Part shown: positions 15,001 through 25,619 of the stretch, piece after piece
Layout: the number at the start of each line of letters is the position of its first letter
Position numbering within the stretch: the stretch's first letter is position 1
Origin: Opisthorchis felineus
Taxonomy: Eukaryota; Platyhelminthes; Trematoda; Opisthorchiida; Opisthorchiidae
Direction: 5' to 3'
Assembly: GCA_004794785.1 (NCBI GenBank)
Contig: SJOL01007337.1
Span: 566,013-630,012 of the forward strand
DNA: 64,000 bases
Made by a program: the position numbers and the translations under genes
Notes under the pieces: model-generated
What the model saw: only the letters and a program-made list of their open reading frames with translations
Told to the model about the DNA's origin: nothing
The model's database searches: none

Positions 15001-17964
15001 GTTTTCGGCTGTGCTGAATCAGTTCATGTTCTTTCATGAAGCATTCAGGTGTGTGTCGAGAAAGTCTGGTTTGCATGCGAATGTATTTTGCGATGTTGGA
15101 ACGCAGACAGGATACAAGACTTTGAACGGGGTTTTTAAAAGGAATAAAATTCCTCCTCTGCATGGAAACGAACAAAAGTGGATTGTGAGTAGCCCGTATT
15201 TTAGCATCAAAACCGGTACGAACTACATGAGAGTAGTATCATAGGTAGAGATATAAAGTTGACAAAATGGCAACACGTGCGTGCGTGATATAGCCTATTG
15301 AAGAACACTAATAGATTGTATTGCTTTTTTGGATTTATAGGATAAACCGGGTTTTGATAAAAGTCGTGTACAGTGAAAAGTAACCAAATGACTATAGCCA
15401 AACTATTTTGCACAACTTCAGAATGGAATGCACCGACTTGGCATTGAAAAACTTTAATTTAAAGCATAGCACGTTTTTTCATTACCCAACCAAACTGGTT
15501 CACTTCTGGGAACACTAGCAAACTTGACGTTTGATGATGATTGAGGGCACCGCTCACGGAAAGAACTCACGCAACTCGTAATGATTGATGGAACCGTCCA
15601 TTCAACGAAAGCACGGGATTTGTTTATGTGCTGTGATCGATATAGAGCGCTAAAATCCATGTGCGTGAGCTTTGTTTTTACTCCCAAAAACTTGATCTAC
15701 CGCTCTTTTATCAAGGGAGATTTTTGTTTGAATCACATGCGCAGTATGCCTACTAAGATATTAATGAGACATTTTGCTGTTGATATTTGTGCATTCTCTT
15801 GGGCATTCTTGAATTTGTATCGATTTTAACTATTAAAATGGTGTAGACTTCATGGGGGCAAACCTCAAACAGATTTAACTTCGGTCGCAGACCATTGGGT
15901 ATTACATTTGGCCATTCTGTGTAGGCTAGGTAAACTCGTTAAATCGCAGAATTTCTGAGGCGTTTGTGTTACCAGGTTGCAGTATTTAGGTGGGAGGGGT
16001 CCGAGATTGGATCATTTATCCGGACATGGAATCAGTCTGAATAACCATTTAGCAGTCAGGCAGAATAATGTGCAAAAACATAACCGTTAAAAACAGATAT
16101 CGTATTGGTTACCTATTTTGAAATTAATGTATGATTGTAATAATAAACAATATTTCTAAATGCGTTTGCTAGACGTTAAGTTGAAAGATGGTCTAAGAGA
16201 GCGTTTTTAGGTATAAAACGTCCTCTTATATATTTGCGTATACTTCCACCTGGCTCTGTCAGCCGAATCCGAAAGAGAATGTTAATTTTCAAGCACTGTT
16301 GATTTTGCGATTACCACACAGGCAATTCACAGGGGACATTTCTATTTTAACGTGACGGTATGCTACAGGTTGAGTAGGCGCATCAGCTGGTCCCAGATTT
16401 CGGCAAAGCAAAAATTTGGAAATATTTATCCTAAATTTTAGGACATCTTCGTATTTCGCCTGGTAAAGGGGCAGGAACGATAACAGCATCTGCAATGCTG
16501 ATCAGTTTCCGTTGAATAGAAAGGAAGAAGGAACCTTAATTTAGTTACACGTCTGCCCCAACACGACGGTATTCTACCTAAAAGCGTAGTTCTGTGCGGA
16601 CGCATTGGAAAAGCCCCTGTTGTGTTGACCCACAGTTTTGGGGAAGTTGAAGCGGCTGTTAAAGCGTTTGTTCGTGTCTCAACAGTCCACTTAATATGAA
16701 AATCCATTGGTTTTCTGCAAACGTGCAGGTTGTTGTCTCAGCCGGCACGTCTGCAATATTCCACATTACACTTTTTTTCTGAATTGAATGTGACAAAATA
16801 TTATATGTCCGTCGTTTGCATTTTGCCCTTGGTCGTTGATTTTCTGAAAAAAAGATTTTGTAAATATCCTGGCCCATAACTCTACTATGTTTACTCCGGC
16901 CAGCATTATGGCCTGCTTCACGCACCAAAACGTTAGCAACAGATTTGAATTTGAAAACAAAAGTGAAAGCCCGTTTGACTTGAGCTTTTGACAAACTTGG
17001 GATAAGGAGAGACAAACCAGCGGACATTTTCCAAGGTCAATGAATACTTAGTGGGTGTTTGTTAGGGAGTTAAATGGCTAGGCATAGCTTATTGCGGTAG
17101 GCCGTGAAACTAATAGTTTTAAGGCTGAACTCCTGAAAACTGTGACACACACCACCAGTTAAGTCTTCGGGAGACATCTGGTGACACTTTTTCCATTCCT
17201 CTCTTATCCATTTTGCTTGCGCCGTTCAATTTCATATGAACCTCACTCTTAAGAGCATAAAGTTCTGAGTTTCCCTTTGCATGTTTTAATTTTGTTCCGT
17301 CCTTTTGCTCACTATTGTTGACGTTTATGCAAGTAACTCCACTATCCACTCTGCAATCATATGTTTTGCGTTAGGCAAGATATTCGAACAACAAAATGAT
17401 TCTCATTATAATGACTGCTATTCTGGAAAACGTTTTACCAAGTTACTTTAAACACCAAACAAGTCACAAATCTCGTTTTCCGCTATTGTTATTTTATTGA
17501 CTGAATGCCTGAATCGGTGTGTCATGCAAATTTACCATAGGAAAATAGAAGTGTATCAGTCTGTAATAACTCTAAAAGTAGACCTTACAGGGGAACAGCT
17601 CTTTGTTGTTAATGGCTGTAAATTATCCCTGCTAGAGTAATGTAAGGATTAAATAAGCATTTATTCAATGATATTGAAAGACCGTTTAGTATAATTTTGT
17701 TTCTACGGTGAGTGATTTGGCTCATCAAGTTTGTCGTTGCAGGGATACCAGCAATGGCATATGAAAACTGTGCGTTCTCCATTGACTCTGTGGGTTTCTA
17801 CCGCGAATGCCTCTGTTGGAAAACTAGTCGCTATGGACGTGAGTAGCTCAAGAAATATCTTGCTGCCCTGTATTCTATAAGGTACTTTGTAAAATTATGC
17901 CTTTCCAAACGTATGGCTGCTTAGGCCCCATTACAAAAATAGTACATCTCCTACTTTTACCCAC
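1..17964 (-). other. presumed intron 1 of the second HCN gene (extends past left edge)
   Basis: No convincing coding exon was found here on either strand; open frames are short and overlap in several frames as expected by chance. Because the first coding exon of the second HCN gene ends in a splice donor just to the right, this stretch reads as its first intron, at least 18 kb long if nothing was missed. I looked for the next HCN exon on the minus strand through the conserved aromatic-Trp-Asp that opens S1 and did not see it. The only other recognisable content is the composite repeat near 5.2-5.75 kb. A small, diverged S1-S2 exon could still have been missed by eye. Confidence 0.45.
5235..5750. 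repeat. composite inverted dispersed repeat, copy 1
   Basis: Two arms in opposite orientation. The left arm (about 5235-5515) holds the family words GTCTATGATGAAAA, TACAGCTT, TTTCGAAGCC and CCTTCAGTCACGGGA. The right arm (about 5630-5745) holds reverse-complement versions of the outer end: AATAAGGATCAAAGAGCTGTAC and then AGGACGAAATCTCC. On the minus strand the left arm has a tRNA-like B-box match (GCTTCGAAACTCCC). The same order of words occurs at 24.1, 36.4 and 63.4 kb. Edges are approximate and no target-site duplication was identified. Confidence 0.55.
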
Positions 17965-18737
17965 CTGAAACTGCTGCATGGGTGAATTACCCATTTGCCT
18001 TGCTGAACTTGTCGTCGTTTCTCTTTGAGAAGAGCATTCTTACTCCCAAACAACTTCATCGCCAGCTTGTTGTCAGAGGGTTGGAAAAACGCTTGAAACT
18101 GCTCTTTAAGATAGCTTGAAGTACTTTGTTTCGTAGATTCATTTCCTTGTTCAATGAAGTTACCATCTGCTAGCGCAGCGGCGGAATGTGATGGAAGGGG
18201 AAAACCACCAGTGTTTGTGGATTTTTCGCGGCTTAATTCAGTATTTTGAAAAGGGCTTGGGGAGCTGGAAGGATAGGGGGCGTTGAATGCAATCTCATCT
18301 GCTTGAGCTTCTGAAATGCGAGGAAAACTTGTCTGTTGCCGGCCTGAGAGGTCATCAGCACTGGTATTCCTCCTCAGTGGCCTATCGTTCTTGTTGAAGC
18401 TATCCCTGAATGTCACAGCCCTCGTGGACTGAGCTGCCGACATGTTGGCCGTGTTGGCCTGTCGACGACAACGAGGAAACAGACCAAGCCCACTGTCAGC
18501 TGCAGTTGTATTCATGCGTCGAACCATGTGTTTCTTATCTCTTTTTGGCCGCGTACTTTCCGACGGATCATTTAGAATTCCAGTGTTTGTTCGTGGTGTG
18601 TATGAGTGGCTGTTGGAAGTTGAGGATTCTCCGAACTGTATTCTATCAAATGTTGGTTTATCACTCTCAAACGGCAGGTCGGCATGGTAACCGTCTACGG
18701 TTTTGTCTACACTTTCTTTCGGCGTCTCAACTGGCAT
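17965..18737 (-). CDS. second HCN-family channel gene, first coding exon (N-terminus and HCN domain)
   Basis: This exon encodes 257 residues plus two bases of a split codon. It starts at an ATG whose reading frame has a TAG 15 bases upstream, which supports the start. It ends at a good donor (CAG|GTGGGT) in phase 2. Residues 1 to about 210 are Ser/Thr/Pro-rich, low in hydrophobic residues and probably disordered cytoplasmic sequence. Residues about 213-257 (NKLAMKLFGS, then KWVIHPCSSF) match the conserved HCN domain that sits just before S1 in HCN channels, where the family has an N-K-F/L..K/R-M/L-F-G-S then W-I-I-H-P-Y-S-D-F-R pattern. The product would be a plasma-membrane cation channel subunit opened by hyperpolarization and cyclic nucleotides. 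The remaining exons are not visible and should lie left of the window. It lies 26 kb downstream of the stop of another HCN gene on the same strand, so it is probably a tandem paralogue, though a misassembled exon 1 of that gene is possible. Confidence 0.85.
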
Positions 18738-21700
18738 ATTGTATCTTCCCTACTTGACAGGATGATTGCCTGTTGATTGCATAGCGTTCAAATTCGCGAG
18801 TGAAACTTTTCTCAAACAGCTGTATATTGCTACTCATTGAATTCCAACAAGAGTGTGTAGAAGATATTGGGACGAATTAGCAACGTTTTGTCTCTGAACT
18901 TTCTCTGCTTGCTAACTTGTACTTTTTCATGTACCTCACATGATGATGGGCACTTCCTGAGTTTGGTAGGACAGATGCAATTCAGCAAAGATGATTTCTA
19001 GCAAATGTGTTTCAGGAAACTTCTTATATTCCGGAGAGATATATCTGCTATTTTCAGGAGCGAGCATAGCAGATGATGGGACGAAATCACGTATCGGTTG
19101 ACGCTGAAAGAAGATTGAATGCACAAGGACGAATTCTGCCCAAAATGTAAAGCCACTTTGTTTTTGTAGTGCCTTCCTGAGAAATTGCACTCCAAAAAAT
19201 TGGTCACCATGGACCAAGATGTGATGTGTGCACAATTGAACGTGAAGGTTTGAAAAGTAACTCTTTTATTTCCTGTAGATAGATAATGTTTTCCACTGTT
19301 TACGAACAGTTTGGATTTCAGCCTCCTATTGGCTTACGAATTTCGTCTAGGCGATTGGACAATCTCACTGAACGTAGGCAGGTGAATCTTAAATTTTCGT
19401 GTGGAAAAAATACTTGTTTGGACAGTAATGGTTACATTTTTTGGAGATTTCTTTTATGAGACAATCACCCTTTGGATGGGTGTGCAATTTCTTTTCAACC
19501 TACATTTTCTGACAATTTTTCTGAATAGTCCACTAGTCAGTTTACAGATAGTATTTATCTAGACAAAGCATCCAACCATGTCTGCCAACAGTGTTCTGCC
19601 AAGGGATATGTCTCACTTAAACCGCCACTAGATAAATGCTGGTATGACCTGGAAGAAATTAAACATTCCTTCAGTTGTTCCATGGACACAATCAACTAAA
19701 CGACATTTTACGATTCCCATTATCAATTTCCAGAATAAATGCTAGTAATTTTATTACTCAGTTTATTACTCAGGAGCTATGGCACCACGAACTGCGTGAA
19801 ACAGGAAGCGATAGCCCACGTAGATTTTGTGCATCGTTGTTTTAGCGTAAAGCTGAAACACATTCGGCACTTTCTAAGTGAAACCAAGTGCTGAAAATTT
19901 GCCTTCGCTGGTAGCTTTTGTACGTTACAATAATGGGCACAGCACTTACTGCGTACTCGATTTAAAGTTTTATTAATTGCTTGGCACTTCTAGTAAGCGA
20001 GAATAACTTGGACTTGTCATCCTCACCGCTGGGTTTCTGAATATCTCCGTTTTCAATTATCCTACCGTTCAGCTACATGGCTGAATATAAGGTTGCGCCA
20101 CATTCGTGTAAGTGGACTTGTATTGATACACGTTGATTCATTTCGCAAAAAACTTTCTGAGTTTGTCATTCCATATATGGTTTGAGTTCATCTGTTGCTT
20201 GTAAAACAAACCAAATTTCTACCGTCCATCTTCTCCGTCTTCCTTCTTTACTGCCTTTTTTAATTCAGATAACAAAGCCAACATCGTCAACTTCGTTGTC
20301 AGCCAGTAACGATGTGTAACATGATGTTTCAAAACTCTGCGAACTCGACAAGCCAAAAAACCTGTCAGGCTCCTCTTTGAAGCCTAGTAGGTGCACACTG
20401 CGTGCGCCAGCTCAACATGTTCATTGATTGTCATAAACGAAAGTACTCGCAAGGTTGCTGAACATAAGGTTGAAGGAAAATCGGGGACTGCGACTACGTG
20501 ATGAGCCCCAAGAAGGGCAAAACCGGTCGTGGGCTGTCGAAGGGTTTTCAGTAACCTTGTGAGTAGTTTTCTTTATCAAAATAAACTGCGATATCTCGAA
20601 TATCGTACCAACTGAAACATGAAACGGCCTTTGCGCAGCACGTATCATAAACGGGAGATTCAGTTGAGTTTCCCGTGAAAAACAAATATTCATTGATGAT
20701 TGATTAATGGTGACCCAGAAAGAGCAGCCTGCAGCCAGGACAGCATTGATGTTATACACTGCATTACACCACTCAGAGTCTACCGGTCGATAGTGTCTGC
20801 AAAATCAGTCACACTACATAGACATCCAAACGTGATCCGTACATAACTGAGTCAAGGTTTCAAAAAATTCAACTTCCGCGCCACATCAAGAAGAAATCTT
20901 AGTTTAAAATGGATCCTCTGGAAAGATCTACTTAGGTGGCATAACATGAAATCGAGGGCAGCTGGAGTTGGAGCAAAATGGTCTCATAAATTGTTCACCC
21001 CGAATAAGGGCCCACCTCCAAAAAATGCTGCTCCAGCCCTCAGGATGTTTATCAATGACAGTGGATAAACGTTTAGAACTTTCAACATTGCACTTACTAA
21101 CAAGGCCCGATCTTTTTTATTAAGAAGACCATTTATCATGGAAGTTGGATGTTGTTTGGCTGCGGTGAGCTAGGATGTACTGGGCCAGGTTAACCACCAC
21201 TGCTATCCTCCGGACGGTAGTTCTAGTACAGCCTAGCGAGCCCAAAAACCGAGCTTTCAGCATAAAGGGACAGTTTGACTGAGTGACTTTAATATAACAA
21301 ATTTTGGGCTCTGCCTTGTGGTGCATGGATAATCATGGTTTATTTAGTTTTTCCAGCCAGCGCTGCAAACATCTACCTGTATCGTAATCCCAATCCTTCG
21401 ATAAAAACCCAGCCATATGGTCCAGGTTTCTTAACTGTTACATTGTGATGAATTGGACGCTTTCATCCTCCGATTGGAGGTAAAGTTTGTTCTGATCAGT
21501 GAAGAATAACATTGAGCACTGTCGAGCTATTCGTAAGCTGTTAATGATCTTTAAATATTAGGAACGCCACATAACCTTCCACTTGCTGTCTACTGAGAGT
21601 CTCCACGTGGAAAATGTGCGTCTCAAATAACGCATCCAAGAATCACAATGGTAGGTAAAGAATAAATTATTTTTTCTGACTTGCTCACATGATTAGATTT

Positions 21701-24139
21701 TCCGGTAAAAATTATTGCAGACAGATCTTGTTCAATGCAAACCTCACTTTTTTAATTTAAGGCAGGTTATCAACGTTATTACAAACAATTTATTTGGATA
21801 ATGTGAGCATAGGGGAACACTAGGTTTCCAGCGGTTTAGAAAAGATCCAACCACTGTTAAGCACCGACTCCAATTTCATCGGCAAGCTGAAAGGTAACCT
21901 TCCTGTTGCTGGACTGTTCCCAAATACCAGGTTGTAAGGACTAACACTATTTTATCATGAGGATTATCTTGGACGAATTTGTTGCCATAAAAGTAAATCA
22001 GAAAACAGTCACACACGTCAAATGGTAATAAAATAAAAAAAGAAGTACTCTGAATTGATTGTGGGGTCACGGGTAAAGTTTCAAGGCACCTATTTGATTT
22101 CATGAGTTTCCTCGTGCCAGTTGTACATTAAGCTCTCTACGGGTTTCCAGGTTTTTATTGCCTGCTATGTAAGAATTGCGTTTAAAATGATATCAAAAAG
22201 AGAAAGCAAATTATGTATAAAATTACGTAGTATATTATGTATAATAACTTTTCATACAAAGCACGAAGAATTGAATATTACTCTGATTTCAATTCGGTTA
22301 TTCTTTAAGACGATTTTGGGATTTGGAAGGTCTATCCAAATGGAGACAACTAAAGCCATGTTCTGCAAGCGACCGTAAGCGACTGTTACATTAGATGAAT
22401 CGAATGATGCTACTTGAAGGAACAAAGTTTGGAATCTTAACTATGGATGTCACTGTCGACATTCTAAACAGAAATACGGATTTCTTAGAAAGGACCAAGA
22501 TCCATGACGCTTAGGAAAATAGTTAAAAGTTTAAAATCAGGCTTTGTCCTGAATAAAACTTTCGAGACATAAATCATTAGGATAGACGTAATATTACACC
22601 TTGTCGACCACAATACCCCTGATATCGGGCTGCCTATCTAATTATGTATCTCTTTGGTGGTTCACTTGCGTGCACTCGTGAACAAACTGTGTGGTGAGAA
22701 CTTGGGCATTCAAGTTTGTATCTCAATCGTCTTGTCTCTTTGCAGTTACATTGTGGCCACATACGAATCGGATGACGTACCTAAAGTGAATGGCTTTTTG
22801 GTTGACTGTATATCAATATCTTTGAGAACAAACTGCGCGTAACATTTTGTACGCGTGTGGAAGCATATTGATTCTTGTCAGTGAAAAATAGCTTTTTCGG
22901 GGTTGGTTTACCGAATTTCATAAATCACGTAAATAACATCAATCCAGCAGAGATGATCATGTGTGATTCATTTTCCATTTACGTTCATTCCATGATTTAT
23001 GTATTGAAATATCAAAGCCCAGTATGTTCATAAAGGAAACTATTAACAAGTCTACCGAAAATCTTTGACAGACCACGACCGTTTTCGCACTTCTTGGACC
23101 TCATCAAGTAGGCGCAGTCTTCGAGTCTCCGTCAACCTTATGTTTCACTTGAGGTTCTCTTGAAAGCCAAATTGATATACACATGGGTGTATTTTTAAGA
23201 GTCTAGTATTATTTTGGAGGAAGAACAAGGATGGTGGGCCTCGAAGCGAAGAATGAATGAGTTAGTGACAAACCAGAGTTTAGGATCTTCCACAGCAAAC
23301 GCCCAAACCAGTACCATCAGCATGAATATGCCCACCTGTTCAGATGTGATCCGCCGTGCGCTGGTGCAGTAGTAGTTACGCTTGTCAAACGTCGAAGTTT
23401 CAAACTCTGGGCGGCCAACTATATGCACTGCCCCCTTTGGTGCCAACCCACCAGAATAGTTGCTCCAGGACAGGAGGAGAACTATTCAGACGAGAGCGAT
23501 GTGCATTCAGCATTTTACTTGTGATGATGCTTTTGATCTCCTATAAGAAAGCTCTTTTCCAGAGCATATCGCTTTCACGAGCAAGACGGATGGGACAACT
23601 CCAGTTTAGCTCTAGGTTGTGCATCGATAAGAGCAGAAGCCGGGATCACAGTGTGCTCGTCAAGTGCGATATATTTACCTAGTCCTCCCTAAGATTGCGA
23701 AAAGTTCCCCGCTTGTACTTAAGCTTGGTAAAAGCGCCAGCCATACGCACGCTGCAAGCATCAGTTTTGATATAGCCTCGTCAAAACATAAAGAGTGATC
23801 TGAGGAACAACAAAATTGCCGTAGCATTGTTCAATAACATGCGCCAGTAAAATCATTTTATCCATTAGTAGGTTGCTTGTAGTTCACTATTAGCGTCAGG
23901 TTGGGCTGAGTTTTTAGAAGGCCATGGTTCTCACTTGAGGCCATTTCTCGTCAGCTGACTGAAGTATTATTTTTGCTATTATTTGTTATAATTTCTTGTT
24001 CTAGTAGCAGACGAAATTGTCAGTGAAGATTCACTGAGTTGTCCAGACTTTCGTCAGTTACCTAAATTTCCGGTGTACCTCAACACTAGATTCCTTATTG
24101 TTGAGTATTCCCATTTTTGTCTGTTGTTTATAGGTTGAG
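18738..24139. other. intergenic, no gene recognised
   Basis: This is sequence upstream of the second HCN gene. A minus-strand open frame (18936-19235, 99 codons) lies about 200 bases before the ATG, but it has no recognisable domain and is not certified as a 5' exon. A frame at 23195-23490 on the minus strand has one hydrophobic stretch and is discussed as a finding. I could not identify a core promoter. Confidence 0.4.
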
Positions 24140-24430
24140 GAGAGTGGCGAAATTGCAATTGAGATTTCGTCCTGCAAGTGAATCCAGTCTATGCTAAAAA
24201 CACCAAAATGCACTACACAGCCGTTTCATTTTATTAAGAATTATCACATGGATAGTTCATGAGATTCCAGGAAGTTTCGAACCCCCGACTTCCCGGCTAC
24301 CAATCTAAACACACTCGTTGGGTCATCAGCGGCTGACCAGCACTCGCACTTCGGCAGTTCATAATGCCACTCATCCTTCAGTCATGGAATGCACATCATG
24401 TGGCCACGTGTCGACTGGCTCTTCTAGGTA
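24140..24430. repeat. dispersed repeat, single arm (half unit)
   Basis: The outer end is well preserved: TTGAGATTTCGTCCTGCAAG, then AATCCAGTCTATGCT, then ACAGCCGTTTCAT. Read on the minus strand, the inner part contains a perfect Pol III B-box-like word (GGGTTCGAAACTTCC). About 45 bases before it lies a weaker A-box-like region, TGATGACCCAACGAGTG. The inner end has CATCCTTCAGTCATGGAATG and CATGTGGCCACG, as in copy 1. The tRNA-like part suggests a SINE-derived arm; the family name is unknown to me. Confidence 0.6.
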
Positions 24431-24504
24431 CAACTCAAACAGAAATTTCACTCAACCCGTGAATTAGTTTTTCTTCAGCTACTAGCCGGTGGGTCACGGG
24501 TCCC

Positions 24505-24625
24505 AACTCATAGTAGGGTAAAGGGATATGGCAATTTTCAAGTGACATTTTGTCCTGTAAGTAAATCCAATCTATGCTGAAAGGGCGAGATGCATTGTAC
24601 AGCTGTAAGATCCATATTGGTAGAC
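24505..24625. repeat. dispersed repeat, outer-end fragment in direct orientation
   Basis: This is a second, truncated copy of the outer end of the arm just to its left, in the same orientation. It has TTTGTCCTGTAAGTAAATCC, AATCTATGCTGAAA and GCATTGTACAGCTGT in the same order and spacing. It stops before the tRNA-like section. Confidence 0.5.
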
Positions 24626-25468
24626 AAGGTGGATGCAATATCGTTTGTAAACTATGACACCCCTAAATTTTTCCTGGTGACCTAGTTCTCGAATGTTCAA
24701 AATATGATCAGCAGCCAGGAAAACTGCTGTACACATCAAAATTTAAGCAAAAGAATCAAACGCCTTATTATTTCGGCGAATTCCAACAATACTCGAGGCG
24801 TTTTTCTCAGTCAAATAAGCGTATGTTTCCTTTGATATTTGAGACAGTCACGTCTCTCTGGATCGACATCAGCCTATATCTAATTGGCTTGCATTCATTG
24901 ATTTGTTGACCGGTTTTCCTGAGTAAAAGCTATAAACATTTATTGCGGAAATGGCGCAAATGCCAAGAAATTGATTAGCTGAATTTATTATGGATGGTTC
25001 ATCGTTAGACGCCTCTGTTTCCTGTAACTGAGTCCCTGAACTTGCTGGTAAGGATATTGCTGCAGGAGAACGGTTTGGAAATACGGAATCATGGAATCGC
25101 TCATTTAATGTCTGAAGATGTACATTGACAAATTACCTTCTTTCAATGACTTTTTCAAGCTGGGGCTTAAATTATTAAATTTGCACTACCCTCTTGATAA
25201 CTGAGGTCGATAGATTATTCTGGTGATCTTGTGCGTGTGCACCTACGTTCAAGCCAAGCGTATGCTCAATGTCGGATGTCGTTTGCAAACATGTTAAATT
25301 TAAGAGTGGCTCATCCTCAAAAGTCACTGTTGACGTCCGTAGTTGAAGGATTTCAAGGGACCGGTTGGTAATCAGATTCATATCTAAAAGGGCTTGTTCA
25401 CAAATGTAAAAAGGTTTGAGCATAACGTTTGCAGGCACATATACATCACGTTTTGTAACAGATATGTA

Positions 25469-25504
25469 GAATGAATGAATCAATCAACCAATCAATCAAT
25501 CAAT
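25469..25504. repeat. short tetranucleotide microsatellite (AATC)n
   Basis: A run of about nine tetranucleotide units reads as GAATGAATGAATCAATCAAC and then repeated CAAT. It starts as GAAT units, switches to CAAT units and has one interruption. It lies about 120 bases beyond the 3' end of the LINE remnant on its right, but is probably unrelated. Confidence 0.8.
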
Positions 25505-25619
25505 TTACCAGCTACAAGCAGTGTAAAATAGGCACATTGGTTCCAGCTACTACAGTTTCGATCCCCAGAAGGTGGGATAAAGTGGGACAAACAGCCAAGC
25601 ATTGGAGGCGATGGCACGT

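Noticed and set aside
17931..17964. Continuation of the second HCN frame past the donor (ten more residues)
   Set aside because: Family similarity stops exactly at CAG|GTGGGT, so the extra residues are intron.
18410..18757. Plus-strand frames (115 and 82 codons) over the second HCN exon
   Set aside because: They are antisense shadows of the well-supported minus-strand HCN exon.
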